Below the pieces are notes generated by a model, which was not told the DNA's origin, made no database searches, and saw only the letters and a list, made by a program, of their open reading frames with translations. From contig JAHLMK010000007.1 of NCBI GenBank assembly GCA_019915135.1, positions 1,178,001 to 1,242,000 on the forward strand: a stretch of DNA of 64,000 nt. Direction: 5' to 3'. Position 1 is the stretch's first letter. Each line of letters begins with the position of its first letter. A program made the position numbers and the translations under genes. This DNA comes from Strobilurus pachycystidiatus (taxonomy: Eukaryota > Basidiomycota > Agaricomycetes > Agaricales > Physalacriaceae). This document shows positions 48,490 through 59,685 of this stretch, in pieces.

Positions 48490-50110
48490 TATTCCAGATC
48501 CAGCAAGAGGACACGAATCACCTGGACCGATGCTCTCCACCAATACTGCTTCTTCAACGTTCGAGACCCTCAGAGGATGAACCCCAATTCCATAAGTGCA
48601 CCAGCACGCCTCGCGTTCAATGCAGTCCAGCGACTGATGGTCACAGGCGCTTCACTCCCTCCAGTCTAGTGCCGCCTCCTCGCAGTCATATGTTCACTGT
48701 ATCTTCCCTTGCCCACACGCGCAATACTCACGCTGCCAGTGGGTGTTACGAGTATAAATGGATGGCCTGTGGCGGCCCCACCCCACCTCAGTCGTTCCAA
48801 CATGCCAGTCACGCAAGGAGTCGCCCTCGTCACTCGCTCAGTCCAAGGCTCTGTTGGTAGAGCTGTGGCCCAGCAGCTCGCAAAGGACGGATTCGATCTT
48901 GCCATCTGCGATGATGCGTCCCAGCAGGCCTCTCTTTCTAAGCTGCAGCACGAAATTCGGTCCACAGGCGTGCGCTGCCAGTCCTACGTCTGTGACCCTC
49001 TCAAAGAGGATGAGATTGCGCAGCTCATTGAGAATGTCGCTCGAGATCTCGGTGGAGTGGACGTGGTGCGCTCCATTGGTTGGACGGTCATCCTTCCGCG
49101 AACTGTTCTCCACAGATGTTCGTCAACACCATTGAGATTTCCGCTGGGTTTGGGCCATTGACCGAACGTGGGTAACGCTCGTGTACTCGTGAAAACTCTG
49201 TCACTGACAATCTTGAACGGTAGTGTCTACCGAAGAATGGGACAGGGCCTTTGCAGTGAACACGCGCGCCACATTTCTGTCTTACAAACATGCCGCTCAA
49301 CAGATGATCAAACAAGGTCGCGGCGGAAGACTCGTTGCTAGAGGCCCCATGAGTACCCTCCAAGGTATCCGTTCTTCTTTCTCCTTTTCGCGATGCAAAC
49401 TCGGGTTTAACCATGTTCAAGGATTTGCGTACAATGTTTCTGCAGGGACAGCTTCGTTCTTCGCTATCAGAGGGTTGTCTCAAACTGCGGGTGAGAGTCT
49501 CTACGTCAAGAACCGCTTACAAGTTACTCGTCTCAATCGCCGACGACATTCAGCTCTGGAACTCGGCCCTCACAATATTACCGTGAACATGGTCATTCAT
49601 GGCCCCAATTGTGCCAATGATGACGGACCCTACGGCTATCAACGTGGTGCGCCATTTGAATGACATCTTAGTACCTTTTAAAACACACTAATATGGACTG
49701 TTAGCCGTGCAAGTTTACAATCACATGCTGCAACAACACCCTCACGAGAATTCTCGGCTTCAAGGCCAGACTATCGAGGAGATGGTGCGCCACACTCCGT
49801 TGAATACGGTTATCGACTGACCCGTCGACGATGAAGGTTTCAAGCGCGTTCCGCTCCCCAAGAAGGAAGGGACAAGTCAGGACTTTGCTCGTGTTGTCTC
49901 TCTCCTCGCAGCAAAAGACTGTGACTTCATAACAGGTAAGATTTGACTCTGTTCTCAGGCTGCTGTATGTCTGATAATACCGTGTCCCACCGTCAGGTCA
50001 ATCCGTACGTGACATTCCCGACTCGCACAGTTTACGTCAGATCTGACTTTGAATATCCCAGATTGCCGTCAACGGTGGTCTCTTTGTGTCTTAGTCTGCG
50101 GAGGCAGACA
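48490..50110. repeat. Segmental duplication, SDR unit 2
   Basis: Second copy of the block at 42230-43850, same orientation, about 6.26 kb downstream. The two intervening genes (methyltransferase and MFS) are not duplicated, which argues for a dispersed rather than simple tandem copying event. Confidence 0.8.
48802..50094 (+). pseudogene. Short-chain dehydrogenase-like gene, copy 2 (in-frame stop)
   Basis: Paralog of the gene at 42542-43834 with the same exon plan. MPVTQGVALVTRSVQGSVGR, SLSKLQHEIRSTGVRCQSY, LGGVDV joined to MFVNT, TEEWDRAFAVNTRATFLSYK, GRLVARGPMST, AYNVSAGTASFFAIRGL and ALELGPHNITVNMV match copy 1, including the same lost catalytic residues. The exon carrying HTPLNTVID ends at TGA (49818-49820), where copy 1 reads through in frame (AYDLPSMMK). 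The coding similarity continues after the stop (FARVVSLLAAKDCDF, then IAVNGGLFVS, natural stop at 50092-50094). So it is probably a truncated protein or a young pseudogene. An intron skipping the stop cannot be ruled out by eye. Confidence 0.65.
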
Positions 50111-51302
50111 TTTGTACTAGGAAGGAAGGAAGGAAGGAAGTGTATTAATACCTACTGCTGAAATCTTGCTCTTGAGAGAATACCGTGCAATATCATTCAA
50201 AGTTCATGTGGAGTGGTGAAATGGCTGCTGAGCCCTTTGGCCGTTGAACCAACGCTTCAGACAAATCGAGAGAGCCTGAGTCGTGTACTTCTAAGCTCTT
50301 AGCAACCAGAGGGCGTTCTCGCACGCAAATCGGACTCCCACCGACGAAATCTGGGTTTCCCCCGCTCGGGGATACGGTTAAACACGTGTGAGAACAGCGG
50401 ACCTGTGCGCTCGGCGGAAACGAGGAATTAAAAGCAACTGGATATCTTACCCAACATCTCCACGAAAATTTGTCGTGAATTGCCCATGTTTCTTGCAACG
50501 TAAAGGCTTTTGACCACAGTCATGTACACATGAACGTAAATATATTGAGATACTACTAACATTCGTAAGGATTTCCGGCTACAGTACACCATCGGTGGTC
50601 TTTTCATGAAAACAATAAACAATATCACATGTATTCATTAGGTGAGTACAGGTGATATTTATATTTTTCTAGGACACAATTGATGTTATAACTTGTATAC
50701 CGCAGATGAAAAGCCAGCTCCCACATCGCGGCCGCTGGTACAACGCTCAGCAGCGCCCCAGCTCCCGTCAGTTGTGGCTCGGCGACACTTTTGGCATGTA
50801 TGCCGATCAATGCCATCGTTCACTTTGCTAATGCTCCTCTGCCATTCTCCACATCTACGCCCTCATTATGCCTGTGTACAGCCCAAGCCAAAGCGTGCCA
50901 AAGGTAAGTGCGCGTCCTATGTGGTTGCGTTGGCCCTGACCATATTCCCAGTTCCTAATGGCGAGCAACAGCCGAGCGGACTGGCCATTGTCCGAGCACT
51001 GTCAGCATCGCAGAATCACGCCCCTCCTCGCGTCCGCCAGCGTCCACGTCGCGCGCTATTTCGCCAGCGAAGAAGCCCCGTGCCGGATCCCACCCAGCCA
51101 CGTCCTAGCTGTTGGCATCAATTTCACCCCGGCCACCCTCCTCGAGAGCAAACTTGTCTCAGCCCGCTCTGTCTCGCAGCCGTGACATCCAATACTCCTG
51201 GAACTCATCCCGGCGGAGCTGGCATTATTGGAATTTCTACGGGCTATAGGCAAAGCGGACACAGACTTGGCATGCCATATACGACGATCAAGGTCGTCAC
51301 GC
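50095..51302. other. Repeat-bearing intergenic region
   Basis: Contains a GGAA microsatellite (about five copies near 50121-50140), an A/T-rich stretch near 50570-50700, and an open stretch around 50930-51200 that reads without stops in more than one frame but matches nothing I recognise. It sits directly before the SLA2 fragment. Confidence 0.35.
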
Positions 51303-51707
51303 CGACTTCGATTCTCCCTAAACCTCCAGTCCTACAAGCTTGATCTGATGGCCCCTCAAAAGCGCAAGGATGTCGCTATGAGGAACAATAGTGAAGCTCG
51401 CAGCGCTCTGACCAAACTGTCCGAAGTCGTCGATGCGCTTATTCCCAAGGGTGCGGAAGCCGGACTGTCCAAGGCCAATGGTGATATTGGCGATATAGTG
51501 GAGCAGGAGATGACGGGTGCAGCTAGAGCGATTGAGCTCGCCACCGAGCGCTTGCAGGAGCTCATGGCACGTCCTCGCGATTCCTCGAGGTTCAGTGCCG
51601 TCGACCTACAGGTCCACGACTCAATTCTCTCCTCCGCCATGGCAATTACAAATGCCATCGCAGCCCTCATCAAAGCTGCCACGGATTCGCAACAAGAAAT
51701 TGTCTAA
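51303..51707 (+). pseudogene. Fragment of SLA2/END4 (HIP1-like), talin-like region only
   Basis: Within one uninterrupted frame the sequence reads LNLQSYKLDLMAPQKRKDVA, LSEVVDALIPKGAEAG, DIGDIVEQEM, RAIELATERLQELMARP, SAVDLQVHDSILSSAMAITN and LIKAATDSQQEIV, then TAA at 51705-51707. This is the stretch leading into and including the first part of the I/LWEQ actin-binding domain of Sla2/HIP1-type endocytic adaptors. The domain should continue (after QQEIV a glycine-serine loop and the rest of I/LWEQ), but here it stops abruptly. The ENTH/ANTH and coiled-coil parts are absent upstream. Match is based on recognition of the conserved motifs, not alignment. No frameshift is present, so the copy is recent or selected. 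Confidence 0.75.
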
Positions 51708-52362
51708 TCCCTTCCCCTCTGCTGCTGCTCGCAGCTTTCGATTTTGCGTTTCCGATGGTATAGACGGGACGAAACTAGAGAGGACAATGACGAGGAGATG
51801 AAGGCTGAAGGCACCGCCAGACTTTCCGACAGTAACAGCAATTTCCAGAACAGGTAATCTATGTTTTTCAACGGCTGGCTGCTAATGCCCAATACATCTA
51901 CCACTACTCTTCAGCGTACAACTGTCATAGCGGCGGAAAATCACAACAGCATTGTGAGCAAGCCAATACTAGCGGAGCACCGCACTGGCGGTTCTGCTAT
52001 AGAACCATCGTTGGACACGGCTGAGTCTGACGTTGACGAAGCGATCTTTGAAGAGATGGCGGTATGTCTTTTGCAGATCTTCCTTTCTCTCGTTCATGAC
52101 TGCTCAAGCCACGCAACGCTGTGGTCCCTCTACAAAGTGTCGACGCTGCTGAACTAGGCCTGGAAAACCGTGTCGGCTCGAAATGTTCCAAGCATCATCC
52201 TACTCAAAACGCCGGACGGTACACGTAAGCTTGTTTCATTCGTACCCGCCGCGTAAGCTCTCTTCAGACTCAGACGACACTAATCCGATATGTGGTTCTA
52301 CAATGTCCCATAATGTTCCACGTCGTACTCAAATGTTCTGACGGGTTGTCCTAGGAAAGTAG
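51708..52362 (+). other. Possible exons of an unrecognised plus-strand gene or gene fragment
   Basis: After the SLA2 fragment a frame reads EDNDEEMKAEGTARLSDSNS, and after a possible intron IVSKPILAEHRTGGSAIEPS and AESDVDEAIFEEMA near 51960-52060. The acidic, polar composition resembles a coding region, but no start, no end and no family could be assigned. Treated as unresolved. Confidence 0.25.
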
Positions 52363-53268
52363 CTACTGGCCAATACTGCCGCCTGGGCGCGAACGCGTGA
52401 TACGGCTCACTTGTGCCGCTGCCACCACAGTCTTCCGATGGTGAGTCTTGGCTCTGTCCACGCCATTCTTGCATTCGAGTATAAACAGTTGCTTGAGGGG
52501 CCAGGCATCTTCGAAAGAGTTGAGCACCGCATAGCGTTCCATGGCCTGACGTCTCAGTCTCAGTGATTCCATAATCAAGGCAGTCAATATGGACTGACCT
52601 GCTCATATATGGTTGTTTGAGCCGTCTCTGATTGCGAACCAAAGGACTTAGTCAGGTCGAAGTGAGTCCTGGCTAGATGAGTAGCATATCCCTAGGTGGA
52701 TTTGAGCCAAAGAAAGGCGGGAGTCAAACGGACTAACTGCTATTTCATCAGCCTCGTCGCCGATGTGGGACTTGATCCGCCGCATCAGTTCTCCACGCCC
52801 TTTAATCTTACCGGGGAAAGGGATTTTGAGCTGGGTAGTGCCAGCAATGTCGGTGCGTGCCATACGCGACGGCGGCGGGTGCGCAGCATGGAATGGGGAT
52901 GCAGCGTGCAATGTGGAACCTGTATCCGACTCGCGCTCAGACGAGTGATTACTGCCGGTATCGAAACAGTTATTGTTATTTGTAGCGGAAGTTCCAGCAC
53001 CATCAATAGGTAACACCGATGGCCCTCTAACGGCTGGTGTTCGCCGTCGAGAGTAAGGGTGAGGCAAGTTTGGTAGGGAAGTCTTTGAGACATCGTGGAG
53101 AGCCAGAAGAGAATGAGGGGGTGGATCTGGACTGCAATCAGTCGCAGCAAGGAACAGGATGGTGGGCCGTTTGGGCTTTTTGCGGCCAGCGCGAGGAGCA
53201 ACATGGGAAACCTTGTCCGATAATTGCTTAGGCATGGGATGCGAGTTGTCCCACATAGAGTGCGCCAT
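52363..53268 (-). CDS. Uncharacterised Agaricomycete protein (Arg/Lys-rich N-terminus)
   Basis: Start ATG at 53268, just below a TATATAG (53273-53279): MAHSMWDNSHPMPKQLSDKV, then a basic and serine-rich linker, RMARTDIAGTTQLKIPFPGK and MRRIKSHIGDEADEIA. Two introns then lead to RTHFDLTKSFGSQSETAQTT and AMERYAVLNSFEDAWPLKQL, ending at about 52363. To my memory the pattern HFDLTKSF ... YxVLxxFEDAWPxK is part of a greatly expanded, function-unknown Agaricomycete family, often near repeats. No catalytic motif is visible. The 5' exon is well open; the 3' exons were joined by eye. Confidence 0.45.
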
Positions 53269-53912
53269 TCAGTATATAGGGATACGGCGGCTCAACGAGG
53301 CCTAGGCGTTCTGAAACAATAAGCAGTGTTCCAATTGTTTACTCAGCAACTGGTTGCGAACTTTGAAGTACAGGTTTCACTATTAGTACTGTCAGTGTTA
53401 CTCACTATGTAGCCCGGGCCGATTCAGAAGACCAACCGCTGCTCGCAGGCAATCCAAAACAATAAGCTGTGTTTATGTAAGATCCAATTGTTTGTGCCGT
53501 AATTCAGTGCAACCGGCTGCAAAGCCGTACTATTCGACAGGTCACAGTATCACTCGTATTGTTGGACTCCGGAGGACGGGCGTACTTCTCCTTCAGCCTC
53601 TGAATGCTCGGATCCGACCCTTCGCAACATCCAGTCACATCCTTGCCCTCTCCTTCCAAATCACAATAACAGGACCTTGACAACATGCTTGATGGCACGC
53701 ACTTGGTGTTCAGTGTAGTCGAGGGATGCTCAGACCAGCCGTCTCACAATAACAGAACACGATCTTGACAACGAGCATTGTCAGGAATCGTCCACAATAG
53801 AACGATGGTTTGCTATTGCTCCATTGATTTCGTTCGTTTATATCACCTTTTGGGAGATTGAGACTGACACAGAACACCATCCCTCTCATTGCCTTGGCTT
53901 TTGGATCGTCTG
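53269..53912. other. Intergenic with small direct repeats
   Basis: ACAATAAGC(A/T)GTGTT...CCAATTGTTT occurs twice (near 53319-53340 and 53459-53492). CACAATAACAG(G/A)A...CTTGACAAC also occurs twice (near 53653-53683 and 53746-53771). Their spacing differs, so they are separate small duplications. No gene is supported. Confidence 0.45.
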
Positions 53913-56870
53913 ATGAATACTTCAGGCCACGGGAGGCCAGCGGATATGGCAAGTACTCCAGTAAGTATGCCACACTTGTATGACTCTATGTTGACTTGGG
54001 CAACGGCGCGAAGGATCAGACAGCTCTCAAACGACAAGCTATCTCCAATCCCTCGCGGCGGGAATACAAAAATGTCAGCTCCATCGCTTCTACCTTGCAC
54101 TTGTTGCATAACTCTTTTTAGATTGCAGCCTCGAGAAAATTTTGGCGGGACACTGCGCAAGTCAGACGACAAGAGGTGATGCAGAAGCAGGCTCACATAT
54201 CGTCGCTGGAGTATCGGATCCGAGGATATGAAGCACGACTGAAGGAACGCGACGACGAGCTTGCCTTGTATCAAAAGGAAGACACCGACGAGTCCTCTGC
54301 TGGCGGAGACATTCCTATGTTTGAGATCAACGAATTCGAGGCGCTTCAAGATTCTTACGAAAGCTTGGTACGCTCTAGCTGTACTTGATGCTCTTGGCTC
54401 ATGTACGCCAGCTCTCTCAAATTGCTACCAATAATGCATCAGCAGAAAATGAACTGGTCAGTGATATTAGCTTTCGAATGCATTACTCGCTTATCAGTCC
54501 TCAAGACAGCCGAGAAGGAATCTGGACTACAGCAGCTTCGAAAGCTTCAGCAGGATTGGGAAAAGACTTGGGTACGGACAATCAGATTGTCGTCTGAAAC
54601 TTATTGAGCCTCCATCAGAGCGATCAGGTTCAAGCTCATAAGGAAGAAATTGAAGCTATTCGACGTAACCTGACTCTGGAATTTACCACTCAACATTTAG
54701 CAGCAGAGAACGAGTGGAAAGAAGACATGGACGCTCAGAAAGCAGACTTTGCTTCGGAAAAGACAAGATTTGAGGACCTTCTTGCCTCACAAAAGGCGAG
54801 GTATGAAAGTCTCTTAGTAAGTGGTTGTTGATTTCTTATGAGATGCGTCTCATCGCTATTCAAGATTGAGAAAGCCAATGAAGTGGCCACACTGTTGAAT
54901 CGCCTCAACATGTCAACGGCAGGCCATACTAGGCAAGCACGGGGAGCGCGCGGACGGCACTATTATTCTGAGATGAGACCTTCAGTCTTACCGTTGCGTC
55001 TGGATCTGACTGGCGCAGGTATGACTGCATTGTCGTCTGGTTCACAAAGTGGGGCGGCAGAAGTTGCACCTATCCCGTCGGCGGAACCAGTGCCAACGGT
55101 GCTGCATCAAGCCCCGCCGCTGGTCCCTCCCGCTCTACCTCCCACTGCACGGCTGGTAACCTCCGCTCCACCTCCTGCTCCACCTCCTGCTCCACCTCCT
55201 GCTCCACCTCCCGCTCCACCACCAATAACCCCCGGTCCCCGTCCCGCTATACCACCAATAACCCCCGGTCCTCCTCCCGGTCCCTCTCCCGGTCCACCAC
55301 CGGTAACCCCCGGTCCCCCTCCCACTATACCACCAATAACCCCCAGTCCAACTCCCGCTATATCAACGTTAACCCCTGGTCCACCTCCCGCTATACCAAC
55401 GGTAACCCCTGGACCCCCTCCCGCTATACCACCAATAACCCCCGGTCCACCTCCCGCTATGCCACCCGTAACTTCCGCTGCACCACCCGTGCTGCAAATG
55501 CCTCCCATGTTGGTGAAGTTGGTGGGAGACGGACCTGGTACTCCCTTACATTTTGTCTACGAAGGCGGGGGTGCATGGCCAGCTAAGATTGAAGAAGATA
55601 AGAGAAACTGGGCCAAATGGTTCAAAGATACGGGCAACCAAAAACTTCACTCTGCTATCTTGGTATATTCACATGTGTGAGTCCTGATTATTGCTGACAC
55701 GCCCCTTAGAAAATTGCACAAGACGCCTGGTTTTCGCATTACCAGCGCACCTCAGACCTTGATTTTGCCGATTACAAATTCGTGCCTCAGGCAACGGTAG
55801 ACGCCTTTCTCAAGGGGCAGCATGAAGGACCTGGCCACGATCTGAAGATGTTTGTTGGCAATCTCTTTTCCAGTCATCCCTGGAATAAAAGAGTCATCGA
55901 GCTTTGGACAGCCAAACTAGGAACGCTACTTCAAGCCCGAATTCTACACTTGACTGTATCCAACGGTTATCTGGCTGCAATTTTGCATGGGCGCATGGTC
56001 ACCTCTCTTCGGCATTGTACTGGTTATATGCCCAGATTTAACAGTGATCTGCAACGGATGGAAACACCAATGGAGGCATACGAACGATATAGCGCCCGAC
56101 TGGATAACGACGGGGCTCAAAAAGCCCGGCGAACTCGGTGCGAGAATGTCTGTGTCTAATCTTCACTATTGCTGCTGAGCTGATATTTTCGGTAACAGAA
56201 GTTCAAACAACGGATGGGTTGGTGCGAAAGGATTGTTGCAATGAAAGAGGCCACTCACCCCCCTCCTATCGACCTCCCCGCGTGGCGGCAGTGGTATCGT
56301 GGATTAGCCAGAGTAGGCGGGGACGGTCAATCAGACATGGAGCCTGATACACTGAGGGGTGAAGACGGTACATTGGTACCAAGCTTCAAAACTGGCCACC
56401 TTCCTTGGCGCGACGCAAGTCTGACGCTTGCATTCCATCAGATTGACGACGAAGCGCTCATCCTCAAGTTGCCCGGGTTTCCTACCGATAAATGCAAGCC
56501 TCGTCGGGTCAAGCAGGAGGTTCTCGGACCTCCTGCGCCCAAAGGACTACCCAGAGTGTTGTATGACACAGACTTTCTCAATAGTCGACTCGAATTAGAC
56601 CGGCTAGCATTGAATATTGACGACAGCCCATTCGAGTGGTCGAAGATACTGTACGAGCCATTGATTGGTAGATAAATCACATTTCTTTTATGATCTACTC
56701 GTGTTGGACCTCCAGACGTATCTTTGAGCACTCAGAGCAGCGTCGCTAGAGAGAGCATTTCCATGCTTGAAGATCTGTTTTGGTGTACGAAGCGATTCGA
56801 ATACTTGATTATCTATTTGGAGACGCGTACAGTGAAAGAGATGAAATCATCAACGTACGAGATCTTCTGA
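53913..56870 (+). CDS. Coiled-coil and proline-rich protein of an expanded Agaricomycete family
   Basis: Start ATG at 53913 (MNTSGHGRPADMASTP). Exons give TALKRQAISNPSRREYKN, IAASRKFWRDTAQVRRQEVM, a coiled coil (SSLEYRIRGYEARLKERDDE, LQQLRKLQQDWEKTW, HKEEIEAIRRNLTLEF), then a proline-rich repeat block at 55160-55480 (ITPGPPPAIPP units) and a C-terminal part: GGGAWPAKIEEDKRNWAKWF, KIAQDAWFSHYQRTSDLDFA, SSHPWNKRVIELWTAKL, ARRTRCENV with KQRMGWCERIVAMKEATHP, LPWRDASLTLAFHQID and GPPAPKGLPRVLYDTDFL. I recall this C-terminal pattern (HxxIIKIAQD.W, ...WNKxVIDL..., APKGLPxxLY) from a highly expanded, possibly transposon-linked family in mushrooms. The last exon end is uncertain (56870 or 56944). Confidence 0.55.
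55160..55480 (+). repeat. In-frame minisatellite coding ITPGPPPAIPP
   Basis: Degenerate direct repeats of about 30-36 nt (core CCACCAATAACCCCCGGTCC) inside the gene at 53913-56870, preceded by four tandem CTCCACCTCCTG units coding APPP. All units keep the reading frame. The reverse strand is also open, giving a glycine-rich shadow that is not a gene. Confidence 0.85.
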
Positions 56871-57799
56871 GCATGCAGAAAGAGGCAGAAAGAGAGAAAC
56901 GTAGTACCATGAGCGGAAGCAGAAAGTCAGAAACCGTGACGTGATTCGAATTCAGGGACAATGCATACACAACTTGTCTTGAGGCTCAGAGTCATAAGCC
57001 TTCGACGGACTACGTCTTTGATGACAAACCCGCGTTCCTCGCCACACCTGAGCATGTCGTCTTCCGGAGCCGCGCCCTCCACGCACCAAAATCGAAACCC
57101 AACTTTGACGCACCAACACCCAATTCCAAATCCAAGTCCAACCTGGAGGCTCGAGCACCCAGAGCTCACCTTGACGCACGAGCATCCAAAGCCAACTTTG
57201 ACGTTTGAGCACCCAAAACCCGATGACACCGCCCACCCTAATATGACGCGGAAGAGACCCCGCCGGGATGACGGCGACCGCACCGACATATACGGCCAAG
57301 CTACTTTGGCGAGTTGATGCGGCGCAAGCGCGCGAAGCTGCAATTGCAGAGCGTGGAGATCCGCACCACCACCACTGAGGAACACGGGGCTCAGGGCTGT
57401 TCAGCGGGCTGGAGATATACGTGCGTTCCCAAGTCCGCGTCTCTCATCCCAACTAACGGTGGTTGTAGATGAACGGGTACACCACCCCTCATTACATGTA
57501 CTGCGGCAGCGGGAGCTCATAGCCTGGATCTTCATGGCGTACCTCGATAAGAAGGGCGTCTTTCGTCGTACATAGGCTACACATCCTATCCAGCACCTGG
57601 TGGATTGTGCGGAGCGCGGAGTGGCACATGTGGCGGGAGTTTTGGGACCTGCCAGAGGGGAGGGGGATAGGGCGAGGGGGACGCTGGGTGGTTATGCGCG
57701 GAGCGGGGATTTGTTTTCATTCGGACCCTCATCATCATCTACGCCGCGAAACATGCTCTGTCCTACACTGAGGGAAAGCATCATGTGGGCGTGACTCAA
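56871..57799. other. Intergenic with a degenerate HP-rich minisatellite
   Basis: Between about 57090 and 57220 the DNA repeats a unit like ACGCACGAGCATCCAAAGCC / ACGCACCAACACCC (plus-frame LTHEHPKPTLTFEHPKP). A stretch near 57240-57480 has open frames and a possible intron (GTGCGTTCC...GTTGTAG), but no family was recognised. It leads straight into the VPS15 remnant. Confidence 0.4.
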
Positions 57800-59685
57800 A
57801 GCGACAAATCCAAGCTTCTTGCTATGCGAGATTACATAACCAAATTAGCTAATGCTATCTCAAGGTATGTCTTCGTTCCAATTCACTGTGTGTGAAGTGT
57901 CTGACCTTTGCCAGCTTTGCCTCCCGACTGAGCTCTGACCCCGAGACAGAAGTCAACATCAAGACCATCACGACTGTAGAACTAAGGAAGCTTAACGTCA
58001 TGCCTTCAGACCATCTTCTCCAAATCTCGAAGTGCAGATGGACTTCGTTCCCTGCCGTTCAAGAGGTCGACGCCGCTCATGAGCCCAGTGCCTCATATAC
58101 ACAGACCATCCAGCGGGGATTTGGTTCTACTGGTACAGGAGCACCATTCGAGGATCTTTGCCGTCGACTTGCCACTACAACGGCTCCGCGTCGTCTCTTG
58201 GCATTGCTCAATCTCCTCAAGAACCGCGCAATACACTATCACCACTTGTGCCATCTAGTTCGACCGCCTCGACGCTGGGAGCGGCCATAGCAGCAGAGCT
58301 ACCGAGCAGTCCTACAGAATCAGTTGTGTCTACGACGAGTTTCCGGCCACCGAGTCGGTTGCATGTTGGTAGCATGGATGGACGGAAGGCTGCGCCGGCT
58401 GTAGGATCTTTAAGACCAATGCGGCTGGTGTGCTTGGTACGCATATCAAGATGCGGTCTGAAGGTTCGCCCGAGCGTTCAGATAGATCTTCACCGATGTC
58501 GATGTCGGCGACGATTAGGGCGCCACAGGCTACCGCGCCTAGCGTGCTTCAGATATCTTCGTATGGTGAGCTAATACCCTATACCTGTATGAGGCCACGT
58601 CTAATCAAAGCGTGTATGATAGACGGTCAGGAGCCCACCATCGGCAAGCTTCACGAGAATCTGTACCTTGACAGTAATCGCGAACTGTAGAACAATTTTG
58701 GTCCAAGGGTACACGAAGGGCCAGTGAGGCGGCGCAATCCCATCAGGCAAAGCTTCACGTCTCGGGACGGCGCCTCGAAAAGAATGGAAGCAACACTTAT
58801 ATCCCACTTGACCTCGCATTCCGACGCTATTACTGGCTTGGCGGTCTCGCTTGGCCATATGTTCTTCTTCTCTTCTTCGGACGATAAGAGCGTCAAGGTT
58901 TGGGACACTGCGAGGCTGGAGAGGAACGTTGAGAGTAAACTTCGTCACATGTATGGACAGCATCGTGCCGAGGTGAAGTGCGTGTGCATTTTGGAGGGTG
59001 TTCACTGCTTTGCGAGTGCTGCAGAAGATGGGGGTCTCCATATTGTCAGAGTGCACATATCTCAAAGCGGCAGTCTTCTGAAGTTCAGCAAGCTGCAGGT
59101 CGTACGGTAGCATAGGGTTGAAACTCCTGACGAATATATTACCTGCATGTTCCATTATAGCAACGGTATGCACACCCACTCTTCTTACAAATTCTTTGTT
59201 GACAACCTGGCAGATACATCATCCAACCTTGTGTACGCCGCAACACTATTGTTGTACTGGATCTCAGAACGATGCGTGTTCCTCAACAGATGCAGAATCC
59301 TCGCCACCACGGACCAATAACATCCATATGCATCGATCGCAAACGAGCTCGAATCGTCGTGGGGACGTCAACTGGTGTCCTCACCCTCTGGGACAGGAGA
59401 TCCGGACAGGAGATCTGGACTGCAGTTGAAGAGCTGCGATGTGGACATCTTTCTTGAAACCAAGAACGGATATTGTCTCCACCATCTTGAAGGACTGGCG
59501 TGGTAGAGCCGAGTCATGGCAACCGCCCGCCGCAACGAGTGTCTTTTATCACACACAATCAATTGACCTTGCTGATATCTCATTGAGCCTCGTGAGATTT
59601 GCCTTCTTGTGGTGGGATGGTCAGTGGTGATCGCGCTGGCGTTCTGAAGGTGTGGAGAGTAGGACCAGGAGAGCAAGCTCGATAA
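57800..59685 (+). pseudogene. VPS15 remnant: 3' half of a phosphoinositide 3-kinase regulatory kinase gene
   Basis: Contains, in order, the middle and WD40 parts of Vps15 (PIK3R4), the regulatory subunit of the Vps34 PI3-kinase. Blocks are SKLLAMRDYITKLANAIS, SFASRLSSDPETEVN, APFEDLCRRLAT, SPLVPSSSTASTLGAA, DGRKAAPAVGSL, GVLGTHIKMRSEGSPE, GPRVHEGPVRRRNPIRQ, SDAITGLAVSLGHMFF, SVKVWDTARLERNVESK, EGVHCFASAAEDGGLHIVR, GPITSICIDRKRARIVVG, STGVLTLWDRRSGQEIWT and a last WD blade VSGDRAGVLKVWRVG. It is broken: 1-nt frameshifts near 58176 and 58410, stops TAG at 58688-58690 and TAG at 59108-59110, and another frame change near 59245. The kinase and HEAT parts are absent. Recognition is from motifs; gene order in the family supports it. 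Confidence 0.8.

Noticed and set aside
48118..48543. Minus-strand frame of 141 codons before SDR copy 2
   Set aside because: No recognisable motif, and it overlaps the duplicated SDR upstream DNA, which is not open in the equivalent place at copy 1.
55107..55508. Minus-strand glycine-rich frame
   Set aside because: Mirror of the in-frame proline minisatellite on the plus strand.
57800..59685. Reading the VPS15 region as an intact gene with unusual introns
   Set aside because: The TAG stops lie inside conserved blocks without nearby splice signals, and the 1-nt shifts occur within conserved motifs.
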